Shown: positions 26,606 to 35,048, numbered from the stretch's first letter. The stretch: 64,000 nt of DNA from Streptomyces sp. NRRL F-6676 (GCF_000725625.1 NZ_JOHS01000047.1:8684-72683), one strand, 5' to 3'. Numbers and translations: made by a program. Notes: generated from the letters alone by a model not told the origin.

Positions 26606-27274
26606 GTGTTCGACTTTCTTGAAGGCTACGACGTCCTCGCGGCGTTCTGGGTGACGGTGAAGCTGACCTTCTTCTCCGCCCTGGGCTCGCTGATCCTGGG
26701 CACCCTGCTGGCCGGTATGCGGGTCAGCCCGGTGCCGCTCATGCGCGGTTTCGGCACGTTCTATGTGAACACCGTCCGCAACATCCCTCTCACCGTCATC
26801 ATCGTTTTCTCGTCCCTCGGCCTCGCCGACGTCTTCGGCATGACCCTCGGCGCGCCCGACGACTTCGACGCGCTGGCCTACCGGCTCTCCATCCTCGGCC
26901 TGAGCCTCTACACGGCGGCGTTCGTCTGCGAGGCGCTGCGGTCCGGCATCAACACCGTGCCGATGGGACAGGCGGAGGCGGCCCGGGCCCTGGGGCTGAA
27001 CTTCACCCAGGTCCTCACCCTGATCGTGCTCCCCCAGGCGTTCCGCACGGTGATCGTCCCCCTGGGCAACGTGCTGATCGCCCTGACCAAGAACACCACG
27101 GTCGCGGCGGCCATCGGTGTGGGCGAGGCGGCCCTGCTGATGAAGGACATGATCGAGAACGAGGCGCAACTGCTGCTCATCTCGCTCATCTTCGCCCTCG
27201 GCTTCGTGGTCCTCACGCTGCCGACGGGTCTGATCTTCGGTTGGCTCGGCAAGCGCCTGGCGGTGAAGCGATGA
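26606..27274 (+). CDS. gluC: Glutamate ABC importer permease GluC
   Basis: An inner-membrane permease of the His/Glu/Gln/Arg/opine family, about 222 residues from GTG 26606 (V-FDFLEGYDVLAAFW). An in-frame GTG at 26588 would add six residues; I prefer 26606 because relatives begin at FDFLEGYD and GGGAG lies just upstream, although the spacing is short. Membrane segments include VTVKLTFFSALGSLILGTLL, LTVIIVFSSLGLADVF and LLLISLIFALGFVVLTL. The cytoplasmic EAA loop is EAARALGLNFTQVLTLIVLP. Its stop overlaps the gluD start (ATGA). Confidence 0.9.
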   Translation: MFDFLEGYDVLAAFWVTVKLTFFSALGSLILGTLLAGMRVSPVPLMRGFGTFYVNTVRNIPLTVIIVFSSLGLADVFGMTLGAPDDFDALAYRLSILGLSLYTAAFVCEALRSGINTVPMGQAEAARALGLNFTQVLTLIVLPQAFRTVIVPLGNVLIALTKNTTVAAAIGVGEAALLMKDMIENEAQLLLISLIFALGFVVLTLPTGLIFGWLGKRLAVKR

Positions 27275-28197
27275 GTTCCGTCCTGTACGACACGCCCGGC
27301 CCCCGGGCGAAGCAGCGCAACATCATCTACACGGTCGTCTTCGTCGTCCTCCTCGGCCTGCTGCTGTGGTGGGTCTGGCAGCAGCTGGACGACAACGGCC
27401 AGCTCGACTGGGCCAAGTGGAAGCCGTTCACGCTGTCGACCAGCTGGACGACGTATCTGCTGCCCGGTCTCGGCGAGACCCTCAAGGCCGCAGCGCTGTC
27501 CATGGTGATCGCGCTGCCGCTGGGCGCGCTGTTCGGCATCGCGCGGCTCTCCGACCACGTGTGGGTCCGGGTGCCGGCGGGGGTGATCGTGGAGTTCTTC
27601 CGCTCCATCCCCGTGCTGCTGATGATGGTCTTCGCCAACCAGTTCTATGTGCAGTCCACGGACCTCAGCAGTGACACCCGTCCGCTCTACGCGGTCGTCA
27701 CGGGCCTGGTGCTCTACAACGCCTCCGTCCTCGCGGAGATCGTCCGGGCGGGCATCCTGTCGCTGCCCAAGGGCCAGGCGGAGGCCTCGCACGCGATCGG
27801 TCTGCGCAAGTACCAGACCATGACGTCGATCCTGCTGCCGCAGGCGGTCACGGCGATGCTGCCGGCGATCGTCAGCCAGCTCGTCGTCATCCTGAAGGAC
27901 ACCGCGCTCGGCGGCGCGATGCTGAACTTCACGGAGCTGCTGTCCGCCCGCAAGACGCTGGCCGCCTTCTACGCCAACGTCATCCCCAGCTTCATCGTGG
28001 TGGGCCTGATCTACATCGTGCTCAACCTCGCTCTCACCACCTTCGCGAGCTGGCTGGAGCGGCGGCTGCGGCGCAGCAAGCGCGGCACGGGCACGGTGCT
28101 GGGCGCGGAGGACGTCGAGGAGCTGAACGCGGCGGAGCTCGGCAGCGTGGTCGGTGCCGGGGTCGGTGGTGCCGCCGACGATGTCGGCAAGAGGTGA
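27271..28197 (+). CDS. gluD: Glutamate ABC importer permease GluD
   Basis: The second membrane subunit, 308 residues, start ATG 27271 overlapping the gluC stop by 4 bp. N-terminal segment NIIYTVVFVVLLGLLLWWVW, then a soluble loop and the permease core (GLGETLKAAALSMVIALPLG, FFRSIPVLLMMVFANQFY). The EAA loop is QAEASHAIGLRKYQTMTSILLP. It has a charged C-terminal tail. It pairs with GluC to form the channel driven by GluA. Confidence 0.95.
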   Translation: MSSVLYDTPGPRAKQRNIIYTVVFVVLLGLLLWWVWQQLDDNGQLDWAKWKPFTLSTSWTTYLLPGLGETLKAAALSMVIALPLGALFGIARLSDHVWVRVPAGVIVEFFRSIPVLLMMVFANQFYVQSTDLSSDTRPLYAVVTGLVLYNASVLAEIVRAGILSLPKGQAEASHAIGLRKYQTMTSILLPQAVTAMLPAIVSQLVVILKDTALGGAMLNFTELLSARKTLAAFYANVIPSFIVVGLIYIVLNLALTTFASWLERRLRRSKRGTGTVLGAEDVEELNAAELGSVVGAGVGGAADDVGKR

Positions 28198-28218
28198 CGA
28201 CCGGTCACCGTACGTGAA

Positions 28219-28248
28219 CGAGGCCCGCCGGGGAACCGGCGGGCCTCG
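28219..28248 (+). terminator. gluABCD terminator hairpin
   Basis: A perfect 13-bp stem, cgaggcccgccgg with its complement, around a GGAA loop, 21 bp after the gluD stop. A short mixed T/C stretch follows. Confidence 0.85.
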
Positions 28249-28416
28249 TCGTGCGTTTCCCCGGTGACTCTGACCCACTTGGCGGCACGGCGGGGGCCGG
28301 GATGATCACGGCCGAGTCCGTCGCTTGACGCGGACAGCGGCAATGGGTTGCATACGTTCTGTGATCGTGCACCCCGCTCCACCTGCCTGTTCCCGTCCGT
28401 TCCCGAGGACTTCGTC

Positions 28417-30198
28417 ATGGGCGGGGGGCGCGGCGCCGTGGACCCGGTGATCATCGTCGGCGCAGGGCCCGTGGGGCTGGCCCTGGCACTCGCGCTGGCC
28501 CGCCAGGAGGTCCCCTCCGTGGTCCTCGACGACGGCCCGGGCAAGGACGAACCCCGGCTCGCCCGCACCGCCGTGCTGCGCGAGGACACCACCGCGCTCG
28601 TCGAACGCCTGACCGGCGCGCCGCTCACCGGGGCGGGCGTCCGCTGGAGCGGCTGGCGGTCGATGCGGCGGAAGCAGGTGATGCGGCGGGTGGTGTTCGA
28701 GGGCGCGGGCGAGGAGGCGTCCGACGGCGGATACGGGGGCGCGCTCGACGGCGGGCTCGGGGGCGGGCACGGCGGCGCGTTCGGGGGCGGGCACGGCGGC
28801 GCGTTCGGGGGCGTCGAGGACGCGCGGGGTGGCCCGGCCGAGGATTCCCCCGAGCCCCGCGGTGCCGAGGCCGCCGGACCCGCTCCCCTGCACCTCGCCC
28901 AGCACGTCCTGACCGGCGTCCTGCGGGCGGCGCTCGCCCGGGAGCCGCTGGTGAAGGTGGCGGTGGAGAGCCGGCTGGACGGCGTCGAACAGGACACGTC
29001 GGGCGTCACGGCACACACCCGGGGCCCCAAGGGCACCTGGTGGCGCGGGAGTTACCTGGTCGGCTGCGACGGCCCGCGCTCCACCGTCCGCAAACTCCAG
29101 GACATCCGTTTCCCGGGGCGCACGGCCGTCGAGCGGTACGCCGTCGCGGCCCTGCGCACCGAACTCCCGTGGAGCGGCGAAGCGTTGCTGCACCGCCTGC
29201 CGCCATGGCGCACCGCGGGCCCCTCGGCCGGCGAGGTCACCGCACGGCCGCTGCCCGAGGGGGTGTGGCGGCTGGACTGGCTGCTGCCGCCCGGCAAGGA
29301 ACTGGTGACGCCGGAGCTGCTGGTCGGCCGCATCCGCGAGACGCTCACCGGCTGGACCGGCAACGCCACACCGGCGTACGAGCTCCTGGACACCGGCGTG
29401 CACACCGTGCACCACCGGCTCGCGCGCCGCTGGCGCGCCGACCGGGTCTTCCTCGCCGGGGACGCCGCGCATCTGCTCGGCGCACTCGGCACACAGGGGC
29501 TGGACGAGGGGCTGCGGGACACGGACAACCTCGCCTGGAAACTGGCGGCCGCCTGGCACCACCCGAACGGCTCGCGCGAGGCTCTCCTCGACAGCTACCA
29601 GGAGGAACGGCGCGCGGTCGTCTCCGCCCGGCTGCGCGCCGCCGACCAGGTGCTTCCGGTACTGCGCGGCGGTCGGGGCCTGCGGTCGTACGTCCCCGGG
29701 TCCGGGCGCGGCCACGACGCGCTGCTCGCCGACGGCCACCTGGGGCGGGGTCCGCTGGGCGGCCCCGGCGCCTACACCGGCTCGCCCCTGGCGGCGCCGG
29801 ACGACGAGGCCACCGTGCCGGTGGGCACGCCGCCGGGGGCGCCGGTGGTCGACGTGACGGTGACGGCGGAGGACGGCACGTTCGTACGGCTGCGGGACCG
29901 GCTGGGGCGCGGGGCGCTGCTGGTGGTACTCGTCGCTCCGGGCACCGGGGTGTGGGAGCGGCGGCACTGGATGTCGGCCGGGATCATGCCGAGGCTCGCG
30001 GCGGCGGTGACGGCACTGCCGTACCGCGCGGAGCTCCTGGTCACCGAGAGCTATCCGGGTGCCGCCCCCCACACGGTCCTCCTGATCCGCCCCGACGGCC
30101 ACCTCGTCACCGCCCTGGCGGGCGTCCACCCCGCCGCGCTCTACACGGCCACGGCAACGGCCCTGGCCGCCCAGGAACCCACTCCGCACACGACCTGA
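28417..30198 (+). CDS. FAD-dependent aromatic-type monooxygenase
   Basis: A 593-residue flavoprotein of the PheA/TetX/MhpA-like class A monooxygenase group, which uses FAD and NAD(P)H to hydroxylate aromatic or polyketide substrates. Landmarks: the Rossmann GXGXXG in VIIVGAGPVGLALALAL, the central YLVGCDGPRSTVRK (DG motif) and the second FAD motif in FLAGDAAHLLGALGTQGLDEGL, then a thioredoxin-like C-terminal domain. The ATG at 28417 has GAGGA 7 bp upstream; TTG and GTG codons further upstream are less likely. A Gly-rich insert with GGGHGGAF repeats lies at about residues 105-135. It is monocistronic and its substrate is unknown. Confidence 0.87.
   Translation: MGGGRGAVDPVIIVGAGPVGLALALALARQEVPSVVLDDGPGKDEPRLARTAVLREDTTALVERLTGAPLTGAGVRWSGWRSMRRKQVMRRVVFEGAGEEASDGGYGGALDGGLGGGHGGAFGGGHGGAFGGVEDARGGPAEDSPEPRGAEAAGPAPLHLAQHVLTGVLRAALAREPLVKVAVESRLDGVEQDTSGVTAHTRGPKGTWWRGSYLVGCDGPRSTVRKLQDIRFPGRTAVERYAVAALRTELPWSGEALLHRLPPWRTAGPSAGEVTARPLPEGVWRLDWLLPPGKELVTPELLVGRIRETLTGWTGNATPAYELLDTGVHTVHHRLARRWRADRVFLAGDAAHLLGALGTQGLDEGLRDTDNLAWKLAAAWHHPNGSREALLDSYQEERRAVVSARLRAADQVLPVLRGGRGLRSYVPGSGRGHDALLADGHLGRGPLGGPGAYTGSPLAAPDDEATVPVGTPPGAPVVDVTVTAEDGTFVRLRDRLGRGALLVVLVAPGTGVWERRHWMSAGIMPRLAAAVTALPYRAELLVTESYPGAAPHTVLLIRPDGHLVTALAGVHPAALYTATATALAAQEPTPHTT
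28757..28810 (+). repeat. 24-bp in-frame repeat in the monooxygenase
   Basis: Two 24-bp copies (core gggcgggcacggcggcg, ending gcgttc) encoding GGGHGGAF, within a longer Gly-rich stretch that interrupts the FAD-binding part of the enzyme. Confidence 0.8.
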
Positions 30199-30204
30199 CG
30201 GACG

Positions 30205-30722
30205 GTGCGGGGGGCTCCGCCCGGGAGCGGTGGGGGACGCGCCCCATCAGGGGCGCGGGGAACCGCGCGCCCAGCCACGACACCCCCGCACCCGCCATCG
30301 CACCCCAAGTCCCCCGCCCCTCCGGGGGACTTGGGGGCAGAGCCCCCTCGGGACGGGGGGCTGGAGCCCCCGCGGGACCGGGGGCGGAGCCCCATGGCGT
30401 CCCGGGGGGGGCAGAGCCCCGCACATTCTTTCGGGGGTGCAGGGGGCGCAGCCCCCGTGCAGGGGTGCAGGGGGCGCAGCCCCCGTGCAGGGGTGCAGGG
30501 GGCGGAGCCCCCGCGGGACCGGGGGCGGAGCCCCACGGCGTCCCGGGGGGGCAGAGCCCCCGCACGTTCTTTCGGGGGTGCATGGGCCGCAGCCCCTGCG
30601 CAGGGGTGCAGGGGGCGCAGCCCCCGCGTAGGGGGCCCGGGGGCGGAGCCCCCGGTGGGGTCGAAGGGGCGGAGCCCCTGGAGGACGGGAAGGGTAGGGG
30701 CGGCGGGGGCGAAACACCCCCG
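30205..30722. repeat. Dense palindromic G/C repeat block with a 141-bp duplication
   Basis: The gap 30199-30781 after the monooxygenase is packed with short dyads of the gggggcgcagccccc type. A block of about 141 bp is duplicated in tandem: the marker gcgtcccgggggg occurs at 30397 and again at 30538, each followed by cattctttcgggggtgc or a one-base variant. Copies span about 30364-30504 and 30505-30645. At the left end (near 30245) is an inverted gttccccgcgcccct module and at the right end (30676-30722) an inverted cgcccccgccgcccct module. Open frames here are repeat artefacts. No gene seen until the leader peptide at 30782. Confidence 0.75.
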
Positions 30723-30745
30723 AAACAACACTCCGCACCCCGGAA

Positions 30746-30774
30746 TTGACCACCCGCCGCCCCCATGGTGTACT
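30746..30774 (+). promoter_or_regulatory. Probable promoter giving a leaderless leader-peptide mRNA
   Basis: TTGACC at 30746-30751, a 17-bp spacer, and TGTACT at 30769-30774. The -35 is a good match to the major actinobacterial sigma factor; the -10 is imperfect. The expected transcription start, 7-8 bases after the -10, falls at 30781-30782, the A of the leader ATG. No purine-rich ribosome site precedes that ATG, which supports a leaderless transcript. Confidence 0.55.
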
Positions 30775-30781
30775 CCCGACC

Positions 30782-30868
30782 ATGACCGACACCTGCGTAC
30801 GCCTCTGGCGGAGGGTCCACATGGACCTCGTCCGCTACGCAGGCTGCGTATGTAGCCCGTCCTGCTGA
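30782..30868 (+). CDS. Cysteine-rich leader peptide (attenuator) of the CDO-rhodanese operon
   Basis: A 28-codon open frame: MTDTCVRLWRRV, then HMDLVRYAGCVC, then SPSC. It has four Cys codons, three in the last seven residues (Cys22, Cys24, Cys28). The HMDLVR core resembles the HVDLxR signature of short Streptomyces leader peptides that precede sulfur-metabolism genes. It lies 132 bp upstream of cysteine dioxygenase. A GGCCGG/CCGGCC hairpin (30885-30890 with 30896-30901) begins 16 bases after its stop, within reach of a ribosome stalled at the final codons. The inferred role is to report cysteinyl-tRNA charging by stalling at Cys codons. Function is inferred from position and composition; no strong intrinsic terminator is visible. 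Confidence 0.75.
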   Translation: MTDTCVRLWRRVHMDLVRYAGCVCSPSC

Positions 30869-31000
30869 ACCACACCCCCCTTCCGGCCGGTCCCCCCGGC
30901 CCCCGGTTCACCCCCGGCTCCCCATTGCCGCGTACCCACGCCCCCGCAGGGCCACCACGCGTACCCCGGAGAGCCCCGGACTCCTCAGGACGGTCCCGCG

Positions 31001-31552
31001 ATGTCTGCAACCCCTTCTTCCGCCACCAGCTCCCTCACCTCCCACGCCCCCACCCCCACACCCCCCACCCAGGCCGAACTCCTCGACTTCGTCCACCGCA
31101 CCGCCGCCGACACAGAACTGATCGACTCCCTCCCCCTCGACCCGGAGGGCCGCACCTGGATCCGCCTCGACGGCCCCGGCGGCAGCGAGGCCTGGCTGAT
31201 CGGCTGGCCCCCCGGCACCGGCACCGGCTGGCACGACCACGCCGACTCGGTCGGCGCCTTCCTCACCGCCCGCGGCGAGTTGAAGGAGAACGCGCTCGCC
31301 GCCCGACTGCCCACCGACGGCTGGAAGACCCTCGAACTGACCGAGGACGTCGACCGCGAGCGCCGGCTGCCGGCCGGCAAGGGCCGCGCCTTCGGCCGCC
31401 ACCACGTGCACGAGGTGCTCAACGAGTCCGCCGACGCCCACGCCGTCTCCGTCCACGCCTACTACCCGCCCCTGCCGCGCATCCGCCGCTACTCCCGCTC
31501 GGGCCACGTCCTGCGCCTGGAGCAGGTCGAGAGCCCGGAGGACTGGCAGTGA
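31001..31552 (+). CDS. Cysteine dioxygenase (cupin)
   Basis: A 183-residue cupin of the bacterial cysteine dioxygenase family, which oxidises cysteine to cysteine sulfinate with a non-haem Fe(II) centre. The iron ligands are visible as His78 and His80 in GWHDHADSVGAF and a third His in the GRHHVHEVLN segment (His137 most likely). The first ~20 residues are a Ser/Thr/Pro-rich variable lead. The ATG at 31001 follows AGGACGG. The rhodanese start overlaps its stop (GTGA), indicating translational coupling. With the leader peptide upstream it forms a cysteine-responsive catabolic unit. Confidence 0.92.
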   Translation: MSATPSSATSSLTSHAPTPTPPTQAELLDFVHRTAADTELIDSLPLDPEGRTWIRLDGPGGSEAWLIGWPPGTGTGWHDHADSVGAFLTARGELKENALAARLPTDGWKTLELTEDVDRERRLPAGKGRAFGRHHVHEVLNESADAHAVSVHAYYPPLPRIRRYSRSGHVLRLEQVESPEDWQ

Positions 31553-32019
31553 GTCCCAGCCGTCCCTCCGCCGACCACGGCCTCAGCCGCCCGCAACCGC
31601 CCCTCGGCATCGACGAGTTGCTGGACCGGGTCCGCGCGGACCTGGACCGGGTCGAACCCCGGCGGGCCCACGAGGAGGCGCAGTCGGCCGGCACCCTGCT
31701 GGTCGACATCCGCTACGCCGCCCTGCGCGACCGTGACGGCCTCGTCCCCGGCGCCGTCATCGTCGAGCGCAACGAACTGGAATGGCGCCTGGACCCCACC
31801 GGCAGCCACCGCATCCCGGAGGCCACCGGCCACGACCTGCGCGTGATCGTCTTCTGCAACGAGGGCTACGCCTCCAGTCTGGCCGCCGCGTCCCTGCGCC
31901 GACTCGGCCTCCACCGCGCCACCGACCTGACAGGCGGCTTCCAGGCCTGGCGCGCCGAGGGCCTGCCGGTGACGTTCGCCCCAGGACGTCCCCCCACGGC
32001 CCCCGTGCAACCCCACTGA
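31549..32019 (+). CDS. Single-domain rhodanese-like sulfurtransferase
   Basis: A 156-residue rhodanese domain protein translationally coupled to cysteine dioxygenase (GTG start 31549 overlaps the preceding TGA by 4 bp). The fold is shown by TLLVDIRYAALRDRDGLVPGAV, the active-site loop FCNEGYASS with nucleophile Cys103, and the closing DLTGGFQAWRAEGLPV. Rhodaneses move sulfane sulfur; the pairing suggests handling of sulfur released during cysteine breakdown. The CNEGYASS loop is unusually Gly/Glu/Tyr-rich compared with the common CRSGxRS, so acceptor specificity may differ. Confidence 0.92.
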   Translation: MSPSRPSADHGLSRPQPPLGIDELLDRVRADLDRVEPRRAHEEAQSAGTLLVDIRYAALRDRDGLVPGAVIVERNELEWRLDPTGSHRIPEATGHDLRVIVFCNEGYASSLAAASLRRLGLHRATDLTGGFQAWRAEGLPVTFAPGRPPTAPVQPH

Positions 32020-32184
32020 GCCGATTGCCCCGACCCCGCCCGGCGCCCGCGCCCCGGCCCCGGCCCCGGGCGGGTCGAGGTGGAACCGCCCCTCGCCAGG
32101 CACCCGCCCCAGCCGACTCAGCCCCCCTTGTCCCCCTCGCCTCTCTCGTCCCCCCACGTCGCCCGTGCCCACTCGTTCACTCGT

Positions 32185-33024
32185 TCACTCGAACCCCAGA
32201 TCCTCCGTCTCTTCCCCCTCCTCCTCCAGCGCCCGCCGGACCACCCGGAGGGCCATGCCCTCCGGATACCCCTTGCGGGCCAGCATCCCGGCAAGGCGGC
32301 GCAGCCGCTTGTCGCGGTCGAGTCCACGCGTCGCGCGGAGCTTGCGCGCGACCAGTTCCCGCGCCGTCTCCTCCTCCTGCTCGGCGTCGAGCTGCCCCAC
32401 GGCCTCGTCGATCAGGGCCGGGGCGACCCCCTTCGTCCGGAGCTCCCGGGCGAGCGCCCGCCGCGCCAGGCCCCGGCCGTGATGCCGGGACTCCACCCAG
32501 GCGTCCGCGAACGCTCCGTCGTCGATCAGACCGACCTCCGCGAACCGGTCGAGCACGCCGTCCGCCACGTCGTCCGGGATCTCCCGCTTGCGCAGGGCGT
32601 CCGCGAGCTGTTTCCGCGTGCGCGGGGTCCCGGTGAGCAGGCGCAGACAGATCGCCCGCGCCCGCTCCTCCGGGTCCCCTGGGGACTCCCCCTGCTCGGC
32701 CCTCGACGAGGAGGAGGAGCCCCCGTCCTGTGCGGCGCCGGTCCCCTCCCCGGAACCGCGCCGTCGTCCCCGGCCCCGTCCCGCGTGCGCGCCCCCGGCC
32801 CGGCGGGCGCCACCCCGCCGCGTGCCACCGCCGCCGGCCCCGCCGGCCGGTTCGCCGCCCTCGCCGCCGGTGCCGTCCCCCGGCCCCCCGCCGGCGCCGT
32901 ACGCGTGCTCGTCGTACCCCCCGTCCCCGTCCGCGACGGGCCGGCCGCCGGCGTCACCGGTCCCCCGGCCGGAGGGCGCGGGGGGCCGGGGGGTGTACTC
33001 GGCCCACTCGGTGCGTCGTGTCAT
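32185..33024 (-). CDS. recX: RecA regulator RecX
   Basis: RecX blocks RecA filament extension. The protein is 279 residues; the conserved three-helix repeats occupy only about residues 120-265 (ICLRLLTGTPRTRKQLADAL, DDVADGVLDRFAEVGLIDD, FADAWVESRHHGRGLARRAL, KLRATRGLDRDKRLRRLAGM). The first ~115 residues are a Gly/Arg-rich disordered extension, common in Streptomyces. It starts at ATG 33024, 6 bp after the recA stop, so it is co-transcribed with recA and shares its damage induction. Confidence 0.95.
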   Translation of the reverse strand: MTRRTEWAEYTPRPPAPSGRGTGDAGGRPVADGDGGYDEHAYGAGGGPGDGTGGEGGEPAGGAGGGGTRRGGARRAGGAHAGRGRGRRRGSGEGTGAAQDGGSSSSSRAEQGESPGDPEERARAICLRLLTGTPRTRKQLADALRKREIPDDVADGVLDRFAEVGLIDDGAFADAWVESRHHGRGLARRALARELRTKGVAPALIDEAVGQLDAEQEEETARELVARKLRATRGLDRDKRLRRLAGMLARKGYPEGMALRVVRRALEEEGEETEDLGFE

Positions 33025-33030
33025 GCTCCG

Positions 33031-34149
33031 CTACTTCGCCGCCACGGCCTTCGCCTTGCCGGCCTTGGCCGCCGGTGCGGGCACCGCCTTGGCGTCCGTC
33101 GCGGGAGGCGTCACGGCCGCGTCCGTGCCCGGCTCGGCGGCGGGCTGCTCCGGACGGACCCCGACACCCAGCTTCTCCTTGATCTTCCTCTCGATCTCGT
33201 TGGCCAGGTCGGGGTTGTCCTTCAGGAAGTTGCGCGCGTTCTCCTTGCCCTGGCCGAGCTGGTCGCCCTCGTACGTGTACCAGGCGCCGGCCTTGCGGAC
33301 GAAGCCGTGTTCCACGCCCATGTCGATCAGGCCGCCCTCGCGGCTGATGCCGTGGCCGTAGAGGATGTCGAACTCGGCCTGCTTGAAGGGCGGCGCGACC
33401 TTGTTCTTGACGACCTTGCAGCGGGTGCGGTTGCCGACCGCGTCCGTGCCGTCCTTCAGGGTCTCGATGCGGCGGATGTCGATGCGCACCGAGGCGTAGA
33501 ACTTCAGCGCCCGGCCACCGGTCGTGGTCTCCGGGGAGCCGAACATCACACCGATCTTCTCGCGGAGCTGGTTGATGAAGATGGCGGTGGTCTTGGACTG
33601 GTTGAGCGCGCTGGTGATCTTCCGCAGGGCCTGGCTCATCAGCCGGGCCTGCAAACCCACGTGGCTGTCGCCCATCTCGCCCTCGATCTCCGCGCGCGGG
33701 ACGAGCGCGGCGACGGAGTCGATGACGATGAGGTCGAGGGCGCCGGAGCGGACCAGCATGTCCACGATCTCCAGGGCCTGCTCGCCGTTGTCCGGCTGGG
33801 AGAGGATCAGGTTGTCGATGTCGACGCCCAGCTTCTTCGCGTACTCGGGGTCGAGAGCGTGCTCGGCGTCCACGAACGCGACCTGGCCGCCGGCCTTCTG
33901 CGCGTTCGCCACGGCGTGCAGGGTGAGGGTCGTCTTGCCGGAGGACTCCGGGCCGTAGATCTCCACCACCCGGCCGCGCGGCAGGCCGCCGACGCCGAGG
34001 GCCACGTCGAGCGCGGTGGATCCGGTCGGGATGACCTCGATGGGCTCGTTGGTCCGGTCACCCATGCGCATGACCGCGCCCTTGCCGAATTGTCGTTCAA
34101 TCTGTGCGAGCGCGGCGTCGAGCGCCTTCTCGCGGTCGGTTCCTGCCAT
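33031..34149 (-). CDS. recA: Recombinase RecA
   Basis: A 372-residue DNA strand-exchange protein and LexA co-protease. Start ATG 34149 ([18 protein letters not shown]). Walker A GPESSGKT at residues 66-73, Walker [16 protein letters not shown], loop L1 [20 protein letters not shown], loop L2 around [21 protein letters not shown]. The C-terminal tail is Ala/Pro/Lys-rich as in other streptomycetes. Two regulatory elements lie upstream: a PafBC-type promoter and a LexA-type box. recX follows directly. Confidence 0.99.
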   Translation of the reverse strand: MAGTDREKALDAALAQIERQFGKGAVMRMGDRTNEPIEVIPTGSTALDVALGVGGLPRGRVVEIYGPESSGKTTLTLHAVANAQKAGGQVAFVDAEHALDPEYAKKLGVDIDNLILSQPDNGEQALEIVDMLVRSGALDLIVIDSVAALVPRAEIEGEMGDSHVGLQARLMSQALRKITSALNQSKTTAIFINQLREKIGVMFGSPETTTGGRALKFYASVRIDIRRIETLKDGTDAVGNRTRCKVVKNKVAPPFKQAEFDILYGHGISREGGLIDMGVEHGFVRKAGAWYTYEGDQLGQGKENARNFLKDNPDLANEIERKIKEKLGVGVRPEQPAAEPGTDAAVTPPATDAKAVPAPAAKAGKAKAVAAK

Positions 34150-34192
34150 GGGTTCCACCCGGTTCGTTTGTGTCGATCGCTTCACGTCAAAG

Positions 34193-34215
34193 ACGCTAAC
34201 GCCTGCCACTGACAA
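34193..34215 (-). promoter_or_regulatory. RecA-independent (PafBC-type) damage promoter of recA
   Basis: On the minus strand: TTGTCAGTG (34207-34215), 8 bp GCAGGCGT, then TAGCGT (34193-34198). This is an exact match to TTGTCRGTG-N8-TANNNT, the promoter class that PafBC activates after DNA damage in actinobacteria. Transcription would start near 34186, giving a ~37-nt leader before the recA ATG. Confidence 0.8.
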
Positions 34216-34313
34216 TGCGCCTCGACGCCGTCCGGCCTGTGGATAACTCGGGCACTTCGCCGCGAATCACACGGGCGTTCCCTCCGCCCGGCGCCCCGCC
34301 GGAGATCTCATAT

Positions 34314-34325
34314 GAATGGATGTTC
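34314..34325 (-). promoter_or_regulatory. LexA (SOS) box upstream of recA
   Basis: On the minus strand GAACATCCATTC, a one-base deviation from GAAC-N4-GTTC; as I recall the same 12-mer is described for Streptomyces recA genes. It lies about 165 bp upstream of the recA start, ahead of the PafBC-type promoter, so a second, LexA-controlled promoter is expected nearby. Confidence 0.7.
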
Positions 34326-34462
34326 GATTTTCATGTCAAGCGCACCACGCACAACCGGCGCCCGTCGGCGGCCACGCCCCGTCCCGCTCTCCCTCCCCCG
34401 CCGCTACTCCCCCGGACGTACGGCCGTTGCCTTCGGCCGGACGACGACCCTCCTGGCTGCGC

Positions 34463-35005
34463 ATGGCCGCCCGGACCCGTACCGTCCTGCTCGCCGTGTT
34501 CGCCGTCGACTGCGTGGTCGAGGTGGGCGGGATCACTCTCCAGGCGTGGCGCCGCGTGCCCTCGCACCTCGACACGGAGACGCCCTTCGACACGGCGGTC
34601 TCCATGACCCTCGCGGTGGGGGGCGGCATCCTGGTCGTCGTCCTGTCGGCCTTCGCCGCGGCCGCGTTCCGGCACCGGCCGACGGGTCCTGAGGGCATGG
34701 CGCCCGCGGTGCGCGCGGGGTTCGCGCTCCTGGTCGTCGGCCTGCTGTCCGGGGCTGCGATGATCGCGCGCGGCGTCCTGCCGGCGCGTACGGGACACCA
34801 GGAGGCCGCCTACCGCTCGACCGCACCGCTCAAGCCGCTGCACGGCGTCAGCCTGCACGCCGTGCTGGTGCTGCCGGCCGCGGCATGGCTGGTGTCCCGT
34901 ACGTCCTGGAGCGCCCCGGTCCGGCGCCGGGCCGTACGGGCGGCGATCGCCTGCTGCACGGCAGCCGTCGTGGCCGCCGCGCTGTGGCCGCTCCTCAACC
35001 GCTGA
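34463..35005 (+). CDS. Hypothetical four-helix membrane protein
   Basis: A 180-residue protein of unknown function with four predicted membrane helices: TVLLAVFAVDCVVEVGGITL, ILVVVLSAFAAAAF, GFALLVVGLLSGAAMIARGV and AVLVLPAAAWLVSR, then a final RAAIACCTAAVVAAALWPLL. The start taken is ATG 34463 (MAARTRTV); an in-frame ATG at 34316 would add an unconserved Pro/Ser-rich lead inside the recA promoter region and is less likely. It is divergent from recA and convergent with the AI-2E-type gene. Confidence 0.7.
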   Translation: MAARTRTVLLAVFAVDCVVEVGGITLQAWRRVPSHLDTETPFDTAVSMTLAVGGGILVVVLSAFAAAAFRHRPTGPEGMAPAVRAGFALLVVGLLSGAAMIARGVLPARTGHQEAAYRSTAPLKPLHGVSLHAVLVLPAAAWLVSRTSWSAPVRRRAVRAAIACCTAAVVAAALWPLLNR

Positions 35006-35048
35006 GAACCGGCCGCGCGCCGGAGAGCGTGCCCCGCCCGCGCCCCTG

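Noticed and set aside
30205-30855. Open frames across the palindromic block after the monooxygenase
   Set aside because: They consist of translated gggggcgcagccccc units and differ between frames only by phase.
30869-31000. Intrinsic terminator forming a classic attenuator after the Cys leader
   Set aside because: Only a 6-bp G/C hairpin without a T-run is visible, so Rho-dependent or translational control is as likely; I did not call a terminator.
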